In this document: piece by piece, positions 25,703-34,723 of the stretch
How positions within the stretch are numbered: the first letter of the stretch is position 1
How the letters are laid out: each line of letters opens with the position of its first letter
Assembly: GCA_942491485.1 (NCBI GenBank)
Contig: CALOAX010000017.1
Coordinates: 62,001 to 126,000, forward strand
From: Desulfoluna sp942491485
GTDB lineage: Bacteria; Desulfobacterota; Desulfobacteria; Desulfobacterales; Desulfolunaceae
Direction of reading: 5' to 3'
DNA: 64,000 bases
Program-made: the position numbers and the translations under genes
The notes under the pieces: generated by a model
Told to the model about the DNA's origin: nothing
Database searches by the model: none
Seen by the model: only the letters and a program-made list of their open reading frames with translations

Positions 25703-27616
25703 TTATACTTTGAACTGATCCACGGTGGTTTTTAATGCGGCCGATAGCTCGTTCAGCGCCTTTGAACTGACATCGATTTGAGAGCTGTGGTTGGCCATCT
25801 CCTTGGAGACGCTATGGACTTCTGCGATCTCATGGGTGATTTCCATGGCCACGTTGGAGCCCCGAGTGATGTTCTCGGTCATTTCCTGGATTCCTAAGGC
25901 AGCTTGCCCTATGTTGGTGGCGATCTCTTTTGTGGTGGCGGACTGCTGCTCCACGGCTGCCGCCATGGAATCAATCATCCCATTGACGCCGCCGATGGCC
26001 AGGCTGACCTCTTCGATTTCAGTGACGGTCTCTTTGGTGGCATCTTGAATGCTCGTGATGTTCTCCTTGATCTCCGTGGTGGCCTCGGCGGTTTGCCTTG
26101 CCAGCTCCTTGATCTCCCCGGCCACAACGGCAAAGCCTTTGCCGGCGTCACCTGCCCGGGCTGCCTCGATGGTCGCGTTCAGGGCAAGCAGGTTGGTCTG
26201 ATCCGAGATCTCCGTGATGGTCTCCACGACCCGCCCGATGTCCTGGGCGAACCGACTCAGGCCCTCCATGCGTTCAGAGGCCCTTTGGGTCCGGGTCACG
26301 GCCTGTCGGCTTGTGCCCCGTGTTTTTTCCGTGTTCCGGGCGATTTCACCAATGGTGGAGGTCATCTCTTCCGTTGCAGCGGAGACCATGCCGATATTGG
26401 TTGAGGATTGCTCGGCAGCTGCGGCCACGGACGACATGTTTGCACTCATGGTTTCGGCTGCTGAAAGGACCATTTGGGACTTGTCGTTCATTTTGGAGGC
26501 CCCTTCGGACATATCCTTTGAAATGGCCAGCAACTCATTGGAAGAGTTGTCCAGGCCGAAGGATCGCAGGGCAATATCCGAGATCATGCCCCGAAGTTTT
26601 CCGGTGAAGGTGTTGAACGACAGGGCAAGACCCCCCACCTCGTCTTTGGATATCACACTCAGTTCTCGGGTGAGGTCTCCCTCTCCTTCGGCGATGTCCC
26701 TCAAATTCAGGTTGATATCGTTTAGCGGGGCGGTGATGCTTCGGGTCATCCAGAAGATCCCCAGGGAGACGATGAGCATGGTGGCGGCGCAGGTGGTCAG
26801 AATGTTATTTCGTAGGGCTTTCAGGGGTTCCTTGATCTCGGCAAAATTGGTACCGCCTCCGATGGTCCAGTCATATTCATCCAGGGTGCGGACCACTGAG
26901 AATTTATCTCCATTGTAGTTGTATTCGAGAAATCCGTTTTTTAAATCGATGATTTGTTTCAGGAACGTCATTTTGTCCGTGAGGTTTTTTCCGATTATGT
27001 CGTTGTTTGGGTGAATCAGGGTTGTTCCATTCTGGTGCAGAACAAATGCATAACCGGTTTTGCCGATTTGAATGCTGGTTATCCTCTGGGACATGACGCC
27101 GAAGTCGAGGTCCAAAGCCAAGACGCCTAATTTTTTGCCGTCTTTTACGATCGTTTTTGTCACACCGACGACCATATCACCTGAACTTGCATCCAGGTAG
27201 GGTTCCGAGAGGGTAATGTCATTGGTTCCGGAACTCATATACCACGGCCTTACCCTGGCGTCGTACCCATCGGGCATTTGTGAGTAGGGTGCGATGAGTA
27301 AATTTCCAGTTTCCTCGGTGCCGAAATAGACACATCTGAAACTGTCAGACAGCGACACCGTGGATTGAAAACTTTTAAAAGCTTCATCGATGCCTCGTAA
27401 TGCGATGGTATCGGCAAGGGTGGTTACGGCGAGTTTTGCCTTCTCGATCTCTTTCTCAATCAGGTCTTCGGCCCTGACTACTGAATCTTCGGCAATTACG
27501 ATCTGCTTTTCGGTGAGCATCCTGATTCCCTTGGTATAACTCATAACGCCCACAATCAGGATGGGGACCAATGCGATCACGATGGAAAACAATGCAATTT
27601 TACGACTGATTTTCAT
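25703..27616 (-). CDS. Methyl-accepting chemotaxis protein with dCache sensor
   Basis: A 637-residue receptor using ATG 27616 (preceded by AAAGAGAA). Membrane helix about 5-25 (RKIALFSIVIALVPILIVGV), periplasmic dCache-type domain 30-275 with VRPWYMSSGTNDITLSEPYL and VVGVTKTIVKDGKKLGVLAL, second helix near 280-300, HAMP about 300-355 (DINLNLRDIAEGEGDLTREL), and signalling domain with the intact ITEISDQTNLLALNATIEAA tip near 490. No CheR pentapeptide is present at the C-terminus. It lies 73 bp after cheW and is part of the cheA-cheW-receptor cluster. The frame can be extended 34 codons upstream, but that part is unlikely to be translated. Confidence 0.94.
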   Translation of the reverse strand: MKISRKIALFSIVIALVPILIVGVMSYTKGIRMLTEKQIVIAEDSVVRAEDLIEKEIEKAKLAVTTLADTIALRGIDEAFKSFQSTVSLSDSFRCVYFGTEETGNLLIAPYSQMPDGYDARVRPWYMSSGTNDITLSEPYLDASSGDMVVGVTKTIVKDGKKLGVLALDLDFGVMSQRITSIQIGKTGYAFVLHQNGTTLIHPNNDIIGKNLTDKMTFLKQIIDLKNGFLEYNYNGDKFSVVRTLDEYDWTIGGGTNFAEIKEPLKALRNNILTTCAATMLIVSLGIFWMTRSITAPLNDINLNLRDIAEGEGDLTRELSVISKDEVGGLALSFNTFTGKLRGMISDIALRSFGLDNSSNELLAISKDMSEGASKMNDKSQMVLSAAETMSANMSSVAAAAEQSSTNIGMVSAATEEMTSTIGEIARNTEKTRGTSRQAVTRTQRASERMEGLSRFAQDIGRVVETITEISDQTNLLALNATIEAARAGDAGKGFAVVAGEIKELARQTAEATTEIKENITSIQDATKETVTEIEEVSLAIGGVNGMIDSMAAAVEQQSATTKEIATNIGQAALGIQEMTENITRGSNVAMEITHEIAEVHSVSKEMANHSSQIDVSSKALNELSAALKTTVDQFKV

Positions 27617-27689
27617 AACGACATTCTCTTTTTTTAGAGGTTCAACGTCAAAAATACAGGGCCTTAACAGGCCGTAACGATGGGGGGTC

Positions 27690-28142
27690 CTAATAAAAGT
27701 TTGCCAGAACGGTCTCAATGTCGAGTAGGCCTATAAGAGCGTTCTTGGTTGTAAAGACACCCGTGATATAGCCTCCATGAATTCCCCCAAGGTTCGCGGG
27801 GGCAGGTTTCATGGTCGCAGGGGCCGTTGTCAGTAAGTCCTCCATGCTGTCCACCAGCAGGCCAATATGCTCACCCTTAGATTCGATGATGATATTCCGG
27901 GTTCTCTGTGTTCTTTCCGTGGGGGCAAGGCCGATTTTGCGGCCCAGGTCGATGACGGAGACGATTCTCCCCCGGAGGTTCAGGACCCCATGCACATAGG
28001 CTTCGGCCTGGGGAACGTTTGTTACGGTGATTTGTTTGTTGATCTCCTGGATGGCCACAAGGTTGATGCCGCACAGGGCATCGCCCAGCCGGAAGGTGGC
28101 CAGTTCCAATCGGTTGTCTTCGGCGTTGTTTTCGCGATTCAT
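27690..28142 (-). CDS. cheW: CheW chemotaxis coupling protein
   Basis: A 150-residue CheW domain protein that links receptors to CheA in chemosensory arrays. The domain reads LELATFRLGDALCGINLVAIQEI, then VTNVPQAEAYVHGVLNLRGR, IVSVIDLGRKIGL and HIGLLVDSMEDLL, all family hallmarks. The start at 28142 has GAGAGG 8 nt upstream. An alternative ATG at 28217 overlaps the CheA stop as TGATG, a translational-coupling arrangement, and would add 25 residues. Either start keeps the whole domain. It lies between the CheA-like gene and a receptor. Confidence 0.94.
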   Translation of the reverse strand: MNRENNAEDNRLELATFRLGDALCGINLVAIQEINKQITVTNVPQAEAYVHGVLNLRGRIVSVIDLGRKIGLAPTERTQRTRNIIIESKGEHIGLLVDSMEDLLTTAPATMKPAPANLGGIHGGYITGVFTTKNALIGLLDIETVLANFY

Positions 28143-28216
28143 ATGTGTTGCCTCTCGCTTTGGGTCATCTCCGCAGACCTCGCTGTGTCGTTCACGTGGA
28201 TTTACTTCACATTGCA

Positions 28217-30541
28217 TCAGGTATTTGCGAACTCCTGGATATCCACGATGGGGGTGATGTGTCCCCCCACAATGATGGAGCCCGTGATGCCTTTCTGCTG
28301 GATGGTGTCGGTGTCCAGCACAAGGTCCACCTCCACGCTATCCACCGGGGGGGAAACCAACAGCCCCATCTCCTGTTTATCGGTTTTGAACACGATCACC
28401 TCCCGCTTTGCCCGATCCGGCAGCGGGGCAACGCTCACCGCATCTGAGAGTTCGTAAAGGGGGAGGGAGCCCCCTCGGTATTGGAGAACCCGCTTCCCTC
28501 CCACGGTTTCGATGTCTGAAGAGGGGACCCGTTCTGTGCGTTCCACAAAGCTCAAGGGAACCGCAAACTGCTCACTCTCCAGGTTTCGGAACAGGAGGAG
28601 GGACGTGCGGTTTGTTTCGTCTTCTTTCGATTTGCCGGCGGCCACGGAGTGGCCTGTTCTATCCGCGGCGTCCACCTGGGTGTTGAGGCCTGCCATTCGG
28701 GCAAGGCTGGCCACATCAAGGATCAAGGCGACCCGGCCGTCGCCCATGATGGTGGCGCCGGAGCACCCCTCGCACCCCTTCAGGTGGCGGCCCAGGGGCT
28801 TGACCACGATCTCCTCGGAGTCCTGGAGCCTGTCCACCACGAGCCCGTACTTGAAAGACCCCGCAGAAACCACGGCAATGTTCAGGGCACTTTCGGCCCG
28901 ACCCCTTCGGTCGCTGCCCGACCGATTCTGGTGAGTGTTTTCAGCCTGGGCTGTATCGCTTTGAGACTGTTCGGAGTGGCGGCGGGTGCTGCGCCTGTCC
29001 GCGATGGAGGTTCGTCGGTCGAGACGGCGCTGTCCGTCGGAGGGATCCACGTAATAACGGTCGATGTCCAGGAGTTTGGCAAGGCTGAGGACAGGCAGGA
29101 GGTTCCCCCGCAGTCGGAGCACGTTCGCATGGCCCACCTTCTCGATGCGCTCTTTGACCTGGGCCGCCGGTATCCGGATGAGTTCGTCCAGATTGACCTG
29201 GGGGATGGCGAACCGCTCATCGCCCGCCGTGATGATCTGGCTGGGGACGATGGCCAGGGTGAGGGGAAGCCTGATCCGGAAGGTGGTTCCCCGGCCGTGC
29301 TCCGAATCGACGTCGATGGTCCCCCCCAGTGTGTCCAGGGTGGCCTTGACGAGGTCCATGCCCGCCCCTTTGACGGGGTGCTTGGTGGCTTGGCTGGTGG
29401 TGGCGATGCCGGGAAGAAAGATGAGGGCCCTCTTCTCGCTGTCGTTCATGGCGTCTGCCTGCTTCTCCGTGAGGAGTCCCTTGCTGACGGCAGCAAGGAT
29501 CAGGGAATCCCCGTCGAACCCCTTGCCATCGTCAGAGATCTCGATATTCACCTGATCGGCCTCTTGAAACGCCCTCACCCGGATCTGGCCTTCGGGACTC
29601 TTTTCGGCCATTTTCCGGACCTCCGGAGGTTCGATTCCATGCTCCACGGCGCTTCGGACGAGATGGGTGAGGGGGGCACTAATTGTTTCGAGGATGGTTT
29701 TGTCCAGTTCCACCTCTTTTCCATCAATGGAGAGGCGAATGGATTTGTTCAAGTCCCGGGCAAGATCACGGATCACGCGGTTGAATGTGGTAAAGAGCCC
29801 CCCAATGGGCTGCATGCGGGTTTGCATGATCGCCTCCTGAAGTTCGGAGGTGATCATGTCGATGCGTTGACTGGCAGCTTCCAGGGTCTGTCCGTTACCG
29901 GCACTTACCCCCTGGACCAGCTGGTTTCGACTCAGGACGAGTTCACCGGCGAGGGTCATCAGGGTGTCCAGGAGGTTCACCCCCACCCGGATGGAGGTTT
30001 GGGGCTTTGTGCCGGTGTCGGAATCGCTTAAAAGCTCTTCCAACGATCCCATGGTCCTTCTTTTGTCCTCTTGGAAGGCCTGGGCCTGATGTGTGGTGGG
30101 GCCCTGTTCCGGTTCATATGGGGTATTCCGGGCATGGGCGGGGTCGGTTTGGTTTGCTTTCGACTTCAATTCAGAAAGGGTTGCGATTTGTTGCGTTACC
30201 CTCTCTTCGGTGAGCAGTTCAGGCGCTTCGAAGAGGGTTCGGGTGGTTTCAAATCCGCCGAGGATCGTTTCCATCACCGTCGGAGAGGGGAGGAGTTCCC
30301 CGGTTCTCAACTCGTTAAGGAGGCGTTCCAGTTCACGGGCCATATCCTTTACGGCGGAGAGCCCCGTGAAGGCTGCGCCCATTCGGATGGTGGTGATGGG
30401 CTGGAAAAAAGAGTCCAGGAGTCCTGGATCAATGTGGGAAACGGTCTGCCCCAGTGTCAGAAGTCTCCCCTCGAGACCCGATAGAATTGTCAGAGAATCC
30501 GTGATGTACATCAGTTGTGTTTCATCGTCATTCCGTATCAT
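28217..30541 (-). CDS. CheA-like protein lacking phospho-accepting histidine and N-box asparagine
   Basis: A 774-residue CheA homologue, using ATG 30541 because AGGAG lies 9 nt upstream (ATG 30559 has none). Order: HPt-like helices 1-110, dimerisation helices about 185-245 (NLLDTLMTLAGELVLSRNQL), HATPase 250-430, a CheW-like domain about 430-500, a Ser/Arg/Gln-rich insertion 500-550, continuation to 620, and a second CheW-like domain 650-770. Odd features: the HPt motif reads PITTIRMGAAF where A-H-T-I-K-G-S-A is expected, so the phosphorylated His is Thr50; the N-box reads HLVRSAVEHG instead of HLVRN-xDHG, with Ser297 for Asn. G1 (DDGKG) and G2 (VKGAGMDLV) boxes remain. It is therefore probably impaired or dead as an autokinase and may act as a scaffold or need a partner HPt. 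Confidence 0.9.
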   Translation of the reverse strand: MIRNDDETQLMYITDSLTILSGLEGRLLTLGQTVSHIDPGLLDSFFQPITTIRMGAAFTGLSAVKDMARELERLLNELRTGELLPSPTVMETILGGFETTRTLFEAPELLTEERVTQQIATLSELKSKANQTDPAHARNTPYEPEQGPTTHQAQAFQEDKRRTMGSLEELLSDSDTGTKPQTSIRVGVNLLDTLMTLAGELVLSRNQLVQGVSAGNGQTLEAASQRIDMITSELQEAIMQTRMQPIGGLFTTFNRVIRDLARDLNKSIRLSIDGKEVELDKTILETISAPLTHLVRSAVEHGIEPPEVRKMAEKSPEGQIRVRAFQEADQVNIEISDDGKGFDGDSLILAAVSKGLLTEKQADAMNDSEKRALIFLPGIATTSQATKHPVKGAGMDLVKATLDTLGGTIDVDSEHGRGTTFRIRLPLTLAIVPSQIITAGDERFAIPQVNLDELIRIPAAQVKERIEKVGHANVLRLRGNLLPVLSLAKLLDIDRYYVDPSDGQRRLDRRTSIADRRSTRRHSEQSQSDTAQAENTHQNRSGSDRRGRAESALNIAVVSAGSFKYGLVVDRLQDSEEIVVKPLGRHLKGCEGCSGATIMGDGRVALILDVASLARMAGLNTQVDAADRTGHSVAAGKSKEDETNRTSLLLFRNLESEQFAVPLSFVERTERVPSSDIETVGGKRVLQYRGGSLPLYELSDAVSVAPLPDRAKREVIVFKTDKQEMGLLVSPPVDSVEVDLVLDTDTIQQKGITGSIIVGGHITPIVDIQEFANT

Positions 30542-30737
30542 GTCCAAACTCCTGTTCATCTTCTTGACTCATTGGCATTTTGACGTCTTTCTCAATAGTG
30601 TTGTCAGGCTCTCCAATGCTGACGGTGTAGGGGTAATATGGAGGTTTGGTTTCGTGTTTTTTTTGGGGGGGGATCAATGGTATACGTTGGAATAAGACCC
30701 CGCTTATTGGGGGTGGGACCACATCCGTCAAAACCAT

Positions 30738-30761
30738 CCCCCACCACTTTGTGTGTGGGGG
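30738..30761. other. Small GC hairpin in the gap upstream of the CheA-like gene
   Basis: CCCCCAC and GTGGGGG arms, 10-nt loop. The 626-bp gap 30560-31185 holds no supportable gene; ORFs on the plus strand there have no family features. Confidence 0.35.
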
Positions 30762-31185
30762 GGCGGGCTTCCCCGAGTCACAACGGGATTCTTTGCGCTG
30801 TCATAACTATGTGCCCTTTTCAGGTATCCCCGCCTTCAACTCGAATGGAACCTGAAACCCGTTGTCTGGTTCGGAACAGCATGCCTTTGATGGCGCGTTT
30901 ATTTTCCCGTTGTGGCTCGTGGAATAGAACCCTGCTCACTGCAATTGTGCGAGATTTGACATATCAATAAACGTGCCAATGTGTCTGTTTTTTGATGCTG
31001 GCGTGTTTTATGTGGTCTTTTAGCCTGTTATGTGGTCGGCAACTGTTTTTTGATGGTTCGGTTAGGAATGGTGCGTCATTGTGTCGCGCCCACTGAAAGG
31101 CAGGGGGGAGGGTAACCTGCTTGTATTAAATTAATTGCCGGGTGGGGTAATGGGTCGCAGGGAGGGTGCGACAGAGGGACACGTC

Positions 31186-32739
31186 TCAGTTGGATTGATG
31201 ACGGGTGATTTTTCTTTGGAGAGAGCGTCGTTCGATTCCAAGCATTTTTGCCGCTCGGGATTTGTTTCCGTCCGTTTTTTCCAGCGCCATATCTATGAGG
31301 TGTTTCTCGTACCGGTTGAGAGAGTCCGTGAGGTTGCTGCTTTCATCGAGACATGGGGCTTGCCCTGGGTAACATGGGGTGGTCTCAGTGAACCCATGAT
31401 TCTCTTTGGTACTGGGCATGGTGTTGAGGGTCAGGTACTGGGCTAAGGTGTTTTCCAGTTCGCGAATGTTGCCGGGCCAGTGGTACCCTCGAATCCATTG
31501 TTGCAATTGGAGTGGGATGGCCTTGATTTCACCCGGTGGGCTTAATTTTCGAACAAAATGGGAGGTAAGATATTCCAGATCCTCTATTCGCTCTCGGAGC
31601 GGGGGAATGTGAATGGGGATAATATGGATTCGGTAAAAAAAGTCTTTTCGCATCGTTCCGCTATCGACCAGTTGATTCAAATTTCTGTTGGTGGCGGTGA
31701 TGATGCGAAAATCGACCTTTTTGGGGGTGGTGCTTCCAACGGGTGTAAATCCCCCGCCCTCAATTGCCCTTAGCAGTTTGACCTGATGGTGCAGAGGAAT
31801 TTCACCGATCTCGTCCAGAAAGAGGGTGCCCCCTTCAGCAGCTTCCAGCAACCCTATTTTATGTGTGGTGGCACCAGAAAAAGCCCCTTTTTGATACCCG
31901 AAAAATTCACTTTCAAACAGGTTGTCGGGAATGGCTCCGCAATTGACCGGGATGAAGGGCTTTTTGTGTCGAGGGCTCAAGTCGTGAATGGTTCGAGCAA
32001 CCAGCTCTTTGCCGGTGCCGGACTCTCCGTAGATCACTACGCTGTTTTCCGCCGCCGCCGACAGGATGATTTTTTCGTAGACTGTCTGCATGGGTTTGCT
32101 TTTGCCGATGAGGCTGCCCAACCCGTGTCGCGGCATGCCTTGGGATTTGAGTAGGCGGTTCTCACTCTCCAGGCGGGCCATGCTCTCTATGGAACGGGCT
32201 TCCACTTCCTTTTTTTGGGTAATGTCTCGCACGGTCCCCAGTACAGCCGGTTGACCTTGCCACGCGATGGCTCGGCTGTGGTCGTTTACCCATATGTTTG
32301 TCTTATCTCCCCGGATGCAGAGAACGTCAATATTTTCCGTCTGGGACCCCTGTTTCAGGCGTTGGACCATATCCAAAAAGGGTTGCCTGTAATCGCAGTG
32401 GAGTAACTCCACAAGATTCATGCGACGTAGCTGCTGCTTCGTGTACCCGAAGATTTCCTCGAATGCGGGGTTGATATAGACCAGTTTCTGGTTCTGGATG
32501 ATGGCGATGCCGTCGGCGCTGTTGTCCGCGAGGGTCCGGTAAAGCTCTTCGCTTTTTTTTAAGGCGTTCTCGGACTTTTTTTTCTCTTCAATCTCTTTGG
32601 CCAGCCGGGCGTTGTTCTCTTTGAGCTCTTGGATTTTTTTTTGGAGTTCAGGGTAGTAGCTCTTGCGGATGGACTGGTGTCCCAAGCCCTGGATTGAAAG
32701 GCGCTTGTTGTTTAATTCAATTTTAGAACGATTCTTCAT
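31186..32739 (-). CDS. Sigma-54-dependent PAS-domain transcriptional activator
   Basis: A 517-residue enhancer-binding protein that activates RNA polymerase with sigma-54. A coiled coil at about 28-65 precedes a PAS domain (66-190, YRTLADNSADGIAIIQNQKL). The AAA+ domain at 210-440 carries Walker A GESGTGKE, the sigma-54 contact loop GAFSGAT (usual GAFTGA, so T to S), Walker B LFLDEIGEIP and the arginine-finger region RKDFFYRIHI. A Fis-type helix-turn-helix ends the protein (NKSRAAKMLGIERRSLQRKI). Its start overlaps the end of the alcohol dehydrogenase gene by 17 bp, so the two are coupled, and the PAS domain may respond to redox or an alcohol-derived signal. The targets are unknown. Confidence 0.95.
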   Translation of the reverse strand: MKNRSKIELNNKRLSIQGLGHQSIRKSYYPELQKKIQELKENNARLAKEIEEKKKSENALKKSEELYRTLADNSADGIAIIQNQKLVYINPAFEEIFGYTKQQLRRMNLVELLHCDYRQPFLDMVQRLKQGSQTENIDVLCIRGDKTNIWVNDHSRAIAWQGQPAVLGTVRDITQKKEVEARSIESMARLESENRLLKSQGMPRHGLGSLIGKSKPMQTVYEKIILSAAAENSVVIYGESGTGKELVARTIHDLSPRHKKPFIPVNCGAIPDNLFESEFFGYQKGAFSGATTHKIGLLEAAEGGTLFLDEIGEIPLHHQVKLLRAIEGGGFTPVGSTTPKKVDFRIITATNRNLNQLVDSGTMRKDFFYRIHIIPIHIPPLRERIEDLEYLTSHFVRKLSPPGEIKAIPLQLQQWIRGYHWPGNIRELENTLAQYLTLNTMPSTKENHGFTETTPCYPGQAPCLDESSNLTDSLNRYEKHLIDMALEKTDGNKSRAAKMLGIERRSLQRKITRHQSN

Positions 32740-33877
32740 AGAGTCCTTGCAAATCCCTCAGGGTGGGTTGTTTGGGGTTGGTCACCATGCAGGCATCGTT
32801 GAGCGCTTTCCTGGAAAGCTCTGGGATATCTTCTTTCTGGACGCCATGGTCCCCAAAGGTTTTTTTGATACCCAATGTCTCTTTCAGTTCAGTGAGGGGG
32901 GCGAGGATCGCATCGAGCCGCTGGCACTTAGGCCTCGATTTGATGTCGTCGATCCCCAAGGCTTCTCCGATGGCGTCGAAGCGCTCAGGCACCGAGTTGT
33001 AGTTATAGGCGATCACATGATTCAGCAAGATGCCGTTGCATTCTCCGTGAGACAGGTGATGGGGGCCCCCAATGCTGTGGGCCATGGCGTGAACGGTTCC
33101 CAGGCCTGCGTTGGAAAAAGCCAGTCCGGCTTTCAGGCTTCCCAGCATTAACTTTTTGCGGGCTTCCAGATCATTGGGGGTTTCCGTGGCTTTCACGAGG
33201 TTGCCATGGATCAACCGAATGGCTTCCAGGGCGAGCAGGTCGGTTAAGGGGGAGCTCGCCGAAGAGACAAAGGCCTCGATGGCATGAACCAGTGCATCCA
33301 TGCCTGTGCAAGCCGTGAGATATGCACCCATGGTGACCGTGGTTTCGGGGTCAATAAGGGTGACGTCCGGCACGATGGTTTTGTCGATGATGGAGACCGT
33401 GGACCGTTTTTGGCTGTCCGTGATGAAGGCGTATTGTGACACGTCGGACGAGGATCCGGCCGTCGTGGGTATGCAAATAAGAGGGGGGGCAGGAGCATCC
33501 ACCTTGTTGATGCCCTCAAAGGCCAACACGTTCCTGTGGTTGGTGCTGACAATGCCGATTGTCTTTGCACAGTCCATGGTGTTACCGCTACCAACGGCAA
33601 CAATGACATCGCATGTTTCTTTTTTGTAAAGCTCTGCCCCGGCCATGACTTCTGAGTCCCGGGGCGGGGGACTTATCTCAGAGAACAGGGTGGTGGCAAT
33701 GCCCTCTTGTTCCAGCATCTCACATACTTTTTCGGTCCATCCGGCTTTGATGACTCGGCAGTCACTGACAACCAGAGCCTTTTGGGCCCCAAATTTTTTT
33801 GCGTATTGCCCGGAGAGTTTCAACGCCCCTAAGCCAAAGACAATCTCAGGGGAAGCAAAGGTTCTCAAGTCAAACAT
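32723..33877 (-). CDS. ErcA-like iron-containing alcohol dehydrogenase
   Basis: A 384-residue group III (Fe-dependent) alcohol dehydrogenase, using ATG 33877 with GGAG 9 nt upstream. It has the family's GSGNTMDCAKTIGIV nucleotide-binding segment, CIPTTAGSSSDVS, GMDALVHAIEAF and AMAHSIGGPHHLSHGECNGI metal-ligand region. Its opening (LRTFASPEIVFGLGALKLSG) and DPRD-like PPPRDSEVMAGAELY segment resemble ErcA, the alcohol-dehydrogenase-like protein tied to ethanol-oxidation control in Pseudomonas. Substrate is therefore a short alcohol or aldehyde, or it could be regulatory. It is translationally coupled to the sigma-54 PAS regulator. The assignment to ErcA rests on remembered sequence similarity only. 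Confidence 0.88.
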   Translation of the reverse strand: MFDLRTFASPEIVFGLGALKLSGQYAKKFGAQKALVVSDCRVIKAGWTEKVCEMLEQEGIATTLFSEISPPPRDSEVMAGAELYKKETCDVIVAVGSGNTMDCAKTIGIVSTNHRNVLAFEGINKVDAPAPPLICIPTTAGSSSDVSQYAFITDSQKRSTVSIIDKTIVPDVTLIDPETTVTMGAYLTACTGMDALVHAIEAFVSSASSPLTDLLALEAIRLIHGNLVKATETPNDLEARKKLMLGSLKAGLAFSNAGLGTVHAMAHSIGGPHHLSHGECNGILLNHVIAYNYNSVPERFDAIGEALGIDDIKSRPKCQRLDAILAPLTELKETLGIKKTFGDHGVQKEDIPELSRKALNDACMVTNPKQPTLRDLQGLYEESF

Positions 33878-34664
33878 AGACACACTCCAAAGAAGTACAG
33901 ACACGATCACAGGTTGGCATTCCAGACCGCCGCGTATAGGCGGAGGCAAAAGGGATGGCTTTTGACCACGTATGGCCCAATCCTTTTACTTTATTCATGG
34001 TGTTTATATGTTAATTACCGTTTGTTTTGTTTAATCCGAGGTTGATTAACCAGCCTATGGAAGACGTCATCCTGGTGATCAGCCGGTTATGTTTCGAGTC
34101 GCCAGTCAAGTGATGAAAAAAACAGGGGTTTCATAAAACAAAGTTTAGATTAGCTATCTGCAGCCTGGGCCTGCGAAAAAAAACATGTGAAACAGTCGGC
34201 ATTGATAGCTGTTCGGCCATAAAAAACAGACCCACTGCACCTCCATGCATGGAATCATGCGGGTGGGGTGAGTGGCAATATGATGACAAAACCAGTCAAG
34301 AAAATGCGTTAATTTAATTAGTATGAAAGCACCATAGCATCCTGTCGACATTCTGTTAAGAAATCTTAAAGCTTTTTTATCTGATTTTATATCATTGTTA
34401 GGAAAAACAAATGTGTTGCAAATAAAACAGTTTGGGTGAATTAGGGTGGCAAATGCCACGATGATAATTAAAGTTGGTGAGCCAGATCATTTTTTCTTAA
34501 AACCTTAAATGGTAGGGTTTGTTTTTGTGAAAGCCTCATTTTGGTGACTTGTTTTATATTTAAATAGTAAAGTGCTTTGATAAACAATGCGTTTTTTACA
34601 AGTTCTTGATTGGTGTGGTTCTTTCCATTCAGACGCTGTCTCGGGGAGTCCGGTCGATGTGCCT

Positions 34665-34700
34665 GCCCTGAAGGTGTCGGTGAACAAAATCCTTCAGGGC
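34665..34700. other. Inverted repeat downstream of the DUF2860 gene
   Basis: GCCCTGAAGG (34665-34674) and CCTTCAGGGC (34691-34700), perfect 10-bp arms. A poly-T stretch lies on the wrong side to make it a standard minus-strand terminator. The wider gap 33878-34723 is AT-rich in its middle part and holds no gene I can support. Confidence 0.5.
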
Positions 34701-34723
34701 TGAAAAAAAACAAGGGAAGCAAT

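Noticed and set aside
28649..30031. 460-codon plus-strand ORF opposite the CheA-like gene
   Set aside because: Antisense shadow of a GC-rich coding gene; its residues show no domain features, while the minus strand encodes CheA domains.
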